A stretch of DNA of 8,183 nucleotides from an uncultured Actinomycetes bacterium (GTDB lineage Bacteria > Actinomycetota > Actinomycetes > S36-B12). The number at the start of each line of letters is the position of its first letter. Within the stretch, counting starts at the first letter, position 1. The notes below the pieces were generated by a model. That model did no database searches. It saw only the letters and a list, made by a program, of their open reading frames with translations, and had not been told where the DNA came from. Positions 5,469-8,183 of this stretch are shown here, in pieces. The stretch lies in the NCBI GenBank assembly GCA_903848435.1, contig CAINGG010000520.1:1-8183 (forward strand). The letters are read 5' to 3'. The translations under genes and the position numbers were made by a program.

Positions 5469-6607
5469 GCGACGATGCCGTCGGCAGCGAGGGCGCTGAT
5501 GCGCGCCTCGTCGATACCCCAGTCACCCAGGACCGCGGGGTTGGCGACGCTGACCGGGCCGGGCGCGCCCGTGGGCGTGCGGGAGAAGCGTGGTGCGGGG
5601 GCGGCCTGCGTCACTCCGTCGACATCGATGAACGTGCCGCGCGCCGACACGTGGGGATGCATGGGCGCTTCGGACATCGTGAGCACGGGTGCGACACAGG
5701 CATCGCTGCCATCGGCGAGCGCGGACCACTCGTCGCGCGAGCGCGTGGCGATCACCGCGGCGAATCGCTCGCGCAGCACCGGCCACCCCGACACGTCGTA
5801 CTGCGCGGGCAGGTCGTCGGCTTCGATGCCCGCTATGCGCAACCACTCGGCGTAGAACTGCGGCTCGATACATCCGACAGCCAGCCACTTGCCATCCGAT
5901 GTGAGGTAGGCGTCATAGAACGGCGCCCCGGAATCCAGGAGGTTGACGCCAGCCTCCTCGCGCCACAGGCCCGTCGCCGACATCGAGTGGAAGAGCGACA
6001 TCAGCAGGGCAGCGCCATCGATCATGGCCGCGTCGACAACCTGACCCTGGCCGGTGCGCTCGGCGTGCCACAGTGCCGACAGCACGCCCACCAGCAGGAG
6101 CATCGCTCCGCCGCCGTAGTCGCCGACGAGGTTGAGCGGCGGAGTCGGCGGCTGGTCGTGACGGGCGATGTGCGCGAGCACTCCGGCCACCGCGATGTAG
6201 TCGATGTCGTGGCCCGCCGTACGCGCCCAGGGGCCGTCCTGGCCCCATCCGGTCATGCGTCCGTAGACCAGGGAGGGTCGGCGGGCCAGGCACGGCTCGG
6301 GGCCGAGCCCTAGTCGCTCCATCACGTCCGGGCGGAAGCCCTCGATCAGGATGTGCGACTGCTCGATGAGATCGAGCACGAGTTCGCGCCCGGCATCTTG
6401 GCGCAGGTCGACGACGACTCCCGCGCGACCGCGGCGCGTGATGTCGCGCGCCGGATCACCCAGCGCGAGTCCCGGACGCGGAGACTCAATGCGGATCCCT
6501 TGCGCGCCGAGATCGGCGAGCACCATCGCGGCGAAGGGCGCCGGGCCAATGCCGGCCATCTCGACGAAACGGCAGCCGACGAGCGGGCCCCCGGGCGCAT
6601 CAGCCAT
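5465..6607 (-). CDS. mcr: Alpha-methylacyl-CoA racemase (Mcr/AMACR, CaiB/BaiF family III CoA-transferase fold)
   Basis: The 380-residue protein would interconvert (2R)- and (2S)-2-methylacyl-CoA, allowing beta-oxidation of methyl-branched chains such as those from sterol side chains or pristanate. It contains the family-III segment GRMTGWGQDGP, then AGHDIDY with H133, LNLVGDYGG with D163, and GCIEPQFY with E248. As I recall it, Mycobacterium tuberculosis Mcr uses H126, D156 and E241; all three are displaced here by exactly +7, which strongly supports racemase over a formyl/oxalyl CoA-transferase. Length matches Mcr (about 360-380). ATG 6607 has AGGA at suitable distance; CAGGAT six bases upstream also resembles a weak -10. 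It lies 31 bp after the thioesterase stop on the same strand, so the two are probably co-transcribed. Assignment to this enzyme class is strong; the natural substrate is unknown. Confidence 0.92.
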   Translation of the reverse strand: MADAPGGPLVGCRFVEMAGIGPAPFAAMVLADLGAQGIRIESPRPGLALGDPARDITRRGRAGVVVDLRQDAGRELVLDLIEQSHILIEGFRPDVMERLGLGPEPCLARRPSLVYGRMTGWGQDGPWARTAGHDIDYIAVAGVLAHIARHDQPPTPPLNLVGDYGGGAMLLLVGVLSALWHAERTGQGQVVDAAMIDGAALLMSLFHSMSATGLWREEAGVNLLDSGAPFYDAYLTSDGKWLAVGCIEPQFYAEWLRIAGIEADDLPAQYDVSGWPVLRERFAAVIATRSRDEWSALADGSDACVAPVLTMSEAPMHPHVSARGTFIDVDGVTQAAPAPRFSRTPTGAPGPVSVANPAVLGDWGIDEARISALAADGIVA

Positions 6608-6638
6608 GCCGCCATCCTGTCAGGCGGCGCACGCCACC

Positions 6639-7439
6639 TCAGCGGATGATGGCCATCACCTGGGTGTTGAGCACCGCCAGTCGCCCATCGGGCGTCCACA
6701 GCTCACGCGTCTCGGTGGCGTAGCCGTCGCGCACCGCGATCAGCCGACCGAGATGCAGCAGTGGCTCCTCGGGGTCAAGCGTGGCCGGATCCACCAGCAG
6801 GCTGGCCGCGAACGTCAGCGTCGCGACCGGACGCACCTCGGCGAAGGTCGTGAGCACCGCGGGCCATAGCGCGTCGACCATGCCGAGTGCGAGCGCCGCG
6901 TCCCATGCGTCGGTGTGAGGGAAGCGCACCCAGCACGCCACATCGCTGCCCACTCCCTGGTAGGGGAAGCCCGAGAGCGGTCGGAACTCCAGGTGCTGGG
7001 TGAACACCGGCGCCATCGGCGGCCCGAGTGGCACGAGCGCGACGTCACGCCACGACGGCACTGCCGGCAGCGTCACGCGCGGGTCCAGATGCTGAGCGAC
7101 ATCGCTCGCGCGCGGTTGGCCGAGGACCACCGACGCCGAGGCCAGCACGTCGCCCTCGCCCGCGAACTCCACGCGCCAGGCTGATGTGCCCGATCCCTGA
7201 CGCAACTGGCTCACGCGCACCGGCACGTCGCCCGGCGGCACGGGCCCGAGCATGTCGACAGATACTTCGCGCACGGCTCGCGGCGATGACTCCTCGCCCG
7301 CGCGTACGTCGAGGGCCTGAGCCGCGCGCACCGCCGTACCCACGAGCAGGCCGCCCCAAGCACCGCGTCCCTGTGTCCAGCCCTCGGGCAGATGCCAGGA
7401 CCCGTCGTCCACGGTCGTCAGTTCACGGAAGGAGGCCAC
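6639..7439 (-). CDS. Acyl-CoA thioesterase, double-hotdog (TesB-like / 4HBT_3) family
   Basis: The 266-residue protein has the length and layout of a tandem hotdog thioesterase, which hydrolyses acyl-CoA to free acid and CoA. The first hotdog begins with a strand-rich segment and GRGAWGGLLVGTAVRAAQ (about residues 24-41), the central helix with its characteristic GG and RA pattern. REVSVDMLGPVPPGDVPVRV (57-76) and SASVVLGQPR resemble the usual following strands. The second hotdog is at about 150-266, including LALGMVDALWPAV and the end strand RLAVLNTQVMAII. Catalytic residues cannot be assigned safely. GTG 7439 is preferred because the protein then starts at the usual point (ASFRELTTV) and TACCCT lies exactly 6 bases upstream; extending the frame to 8159 would run through sbcD. 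It is first in a likely two-gene operon with the racemase gene and divergent from sbcD. The thioesterase class is likely; chain-length preference is unknown. Confidence 0.83.
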   Translation of the reverse strand: MASFRELTTVDDGSWHLPEGWTQGRGAWGGLLVGTAVRAAQALDVRAGEESSPRAVREVSVDMLGPVPPGDVPVRVSQLRQGSGTSAWRVEFAGEGDVLASASVVLGQPRASDVAQHLDPRVTLPAVPSWRDVALVPLGPPMAPVFTQHLEFRPLSGFPYQGVGSDVACWVRFPHTDAWDAALALGMVDALWPAVLTTFAEVRPVATLTFAASLLVDPATLDPEEPLLHLGRLIAVRDGYATETRELWTPDGRLAVLNTQVMAIIR

Positions 7440-7445
7440 ATCGCG

Positions 7446-7451
7446 AGGGTA
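7446..7451 (-). promoter_or_regulatory. Putative -10 (TACCCT) for leaderless transcription of the thioesterase-racemase pair
   Basis: On the minus strand TACCCT (7451-7446) is followed by six bases and then GTG at 7439. No Shine-Dalgarno is present. The spacing would place transcription start on the GTG. Confidence 0.45.
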
Positions 7452-7496
7452 GTCCGGCGACACGCGTGGTCCGCGAGCGCTGTCGGGCCATCGCGT

Positions 7497-7502
7497 TAGC
7501 CT
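7497..7502 (+). promoter_or_regulatory. Putative -10 (TAGCCT) for leaderless transcription of sbcD
   Basis: TAGCCT is followed by six bases and then ATG at 7509. The sbcD start is fixed by the classic SbcD N-terminus (MRVLHTSDWHLG), so this is the best-anchored of the leaderless candidates in the window. No ribosome binding site is visible before the ATG. No clear -35 is seen. Confidence 0.55.
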
Positions 7503-7508
7503 GCCCGA

Positions 7509-8183
7509 ATGCGCGTGCTCCACACCTCCGACTGGCACCTCGGTCGCAGCTTCCACGGGGTCGACATCCTCGACCACCACCGGGAGTTCATCGACTGGCT
7601 GGTGACCTATGTCGAGTCCGAGCGCATCGATCTCGTCATCGTGGCCGGCGATGTCTACGACCGCGCGGTTCCGTCGCTGGCCGCGGTGGGCGTGTGGGAG
7701 GACGCCGTCGTCAGGCTCACGCGCACCTGCCCGGTGCTCGTCACCTCCGGCAATCACGATTCGCCCACGCGCCTCGGCTTCGCCGGCGCCCTGCTGGCCA
7801 ACGCCGGCCTGCACCTTCGCACCAGCCTGTCGAGCATCGCCGATCCCCTCGTCGTCGCCGATGACGATGTCACCCTGGCGGTCTACGGCCTGCCCTACCT
7901 CGAACCCGACCTGCACCGCGAGGCGCTCGATGCCGAGCGATCGCATACGGCGGTGCTTCAGGCTGCCATGCGGCGCGTGCGCGACGACCTGGCATCCCGC
8001 CAAGGCGCGCGCTCCATCGTTGCCGCCCATGCCTTCATCACTGGCGGTGGCGACGCCGTGGTCAGCGATTCCGAGCGAGACCTGCGCGTCGGCGGGATCG
8101 GCGATGCACCCGCGGGAGTCTTCGACGGCGTCGACTACGTCGCCCTCGGCCACCTCCACGGCGCCCAGGCTGTCGTCGATCCC
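7509..8183 (+). CDS. sbcD: Exonuclease subunit SbcD (partial, 3' end off the right edge)
   Basis: The first 225 residues of an Mre11-like metallophosphoesterase are present. SbcD works with the SbcC ATPase to cut DNA hairpins and blocked DNA ends during repair and replication. Metal-binding motifs appear in family order: DWHLG (D8, H10), GDVYDR (D48), GNHDS (N82, H83), AHAF (H174) and GHLHG (H215, H217). All phosphoesterase motifs are intact. The capping domain and C-terminus lie beyond the window; SbcD is usually about 380-410 residues. An sbcC gene would be expected immediately downstream. The gene is divergent from the thioesterase, with 69 bases between start codons. Confidence 0.96.
   Translation, partial: MRVLHTSDWHLGRSFHGVDILDHHREFIDWLVTYVESERIDLVIVAGDVYDRAVPSLAAVGVWEDAVVRLTRTCPVLVTSGNHDSPTRLGFAGALLANAGLHLRTSLSSIADPLVVADDDVTLAVYGLPYLEPDLHREALDAERSHTAVLQAAMRRVRDDLASRQGARSIVAAHAFITGGGDAVVSDSERDLRVGGIGDAPAGVFDGVDYVALGHLHGAQAVVDP

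Noticed and set aside
4493..6313. Long plus-strand open frames at 4493-5323 and 5399-6313
   Set aside because: They overlap well-supported genes with complete motifs (SDR, LMW-PTP, racemase), and their translations are low-complexity Arg/Asp/Gly-rich, as expected for shadow frames in high-GC DNA.
7028..7864. 278-residue plus-strand open frame crossing the thioesterase and sbcD starts
   Set aside because: Arg/Pro-rich shadow frame with no recognisable domain; it conflicts with two motif-supported genes.
7440..8159. Minus-strand extension of the thioesterase frame upstream to 8159
   Set aside because: It is antisense to sbcD, which has all phosphoesterase motifs, and the thioesterase domain begins near 7439.

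Overview
The window is high-GC, tightly packed bacterial DNA, most likely from an actinomycete. The grounds are strong G/C third-position bias, GTG starts, TANNNT-type -10 elements, several apparently leaderless genes, and actinobacterial-style families (a WS/DGAT acyltransferase, an Mcr-type alpha-methylacyl-CoA racemase, a DUF697 GTPase). I cannot name a genus. There are nine genes, two of them cut by the window edges. No tRNA, rRNA, CRISPR array, insertion sequence or phage gene is visible, and no gene-free stretch exceeds about 90 bases.

Left part (1-1798, minus strand): the N-terminal part of a membrane-anchored, Ala-rich protein with a Lys/Ala repeat tail runs off the left edge. Upstream of it is a P-loop GTPase with a C-terminal DUF697-like region. 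A 68-bp divergent promoter region separates the GTPase from a WS/DGAT acyltransferase (1867-3267, plus), which would make triacylglycerol or wax ester. A small membrane-anchored lytic transglycosylase with a calcium-loop-like insert follows (3338-3889, plus).

Middle (3890-5468): a large imperfect inverted repeat lies between the convergent transglycosylase and a short-chain dehydrogenase of the (3R)-hydroxyacyl-CoA dehydrogenase type (3977-4894, minus). The dehydrogenase is divergent from a low-molecular-weight phosphatase-like protein (4971-5468, plus).

Right part (5465-8183): an alpha-methylacyl-CoA racemase (minus) shares a palindromic CTAG stop with the phosphatase. It is preceded on the same strand by a double-hotdog acyl-CoA thioesterase, probably in one operon. 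Divergent from the thioesterase is sbcD, the nuclease subunit of SbcCD, cut by the right edge.

Four genes (acyltransferase, dehydrogenase, racemase, thioesterase) concern fatty acyl-CoA chemistry. They sit in at least three transcription units, so this is a loose lipid-metabolism neighbourhood rather than one pathway operon. Most of the window is ordinary chromosomal housekeeping and accessory metabolism. The most notable structure is regulatory: four genes have a TANNNT hexamer exactly six bases before an ATG or GTG start, and there is the 57-base inverted repeat. I saw no convincing undescribed multi-gene system.
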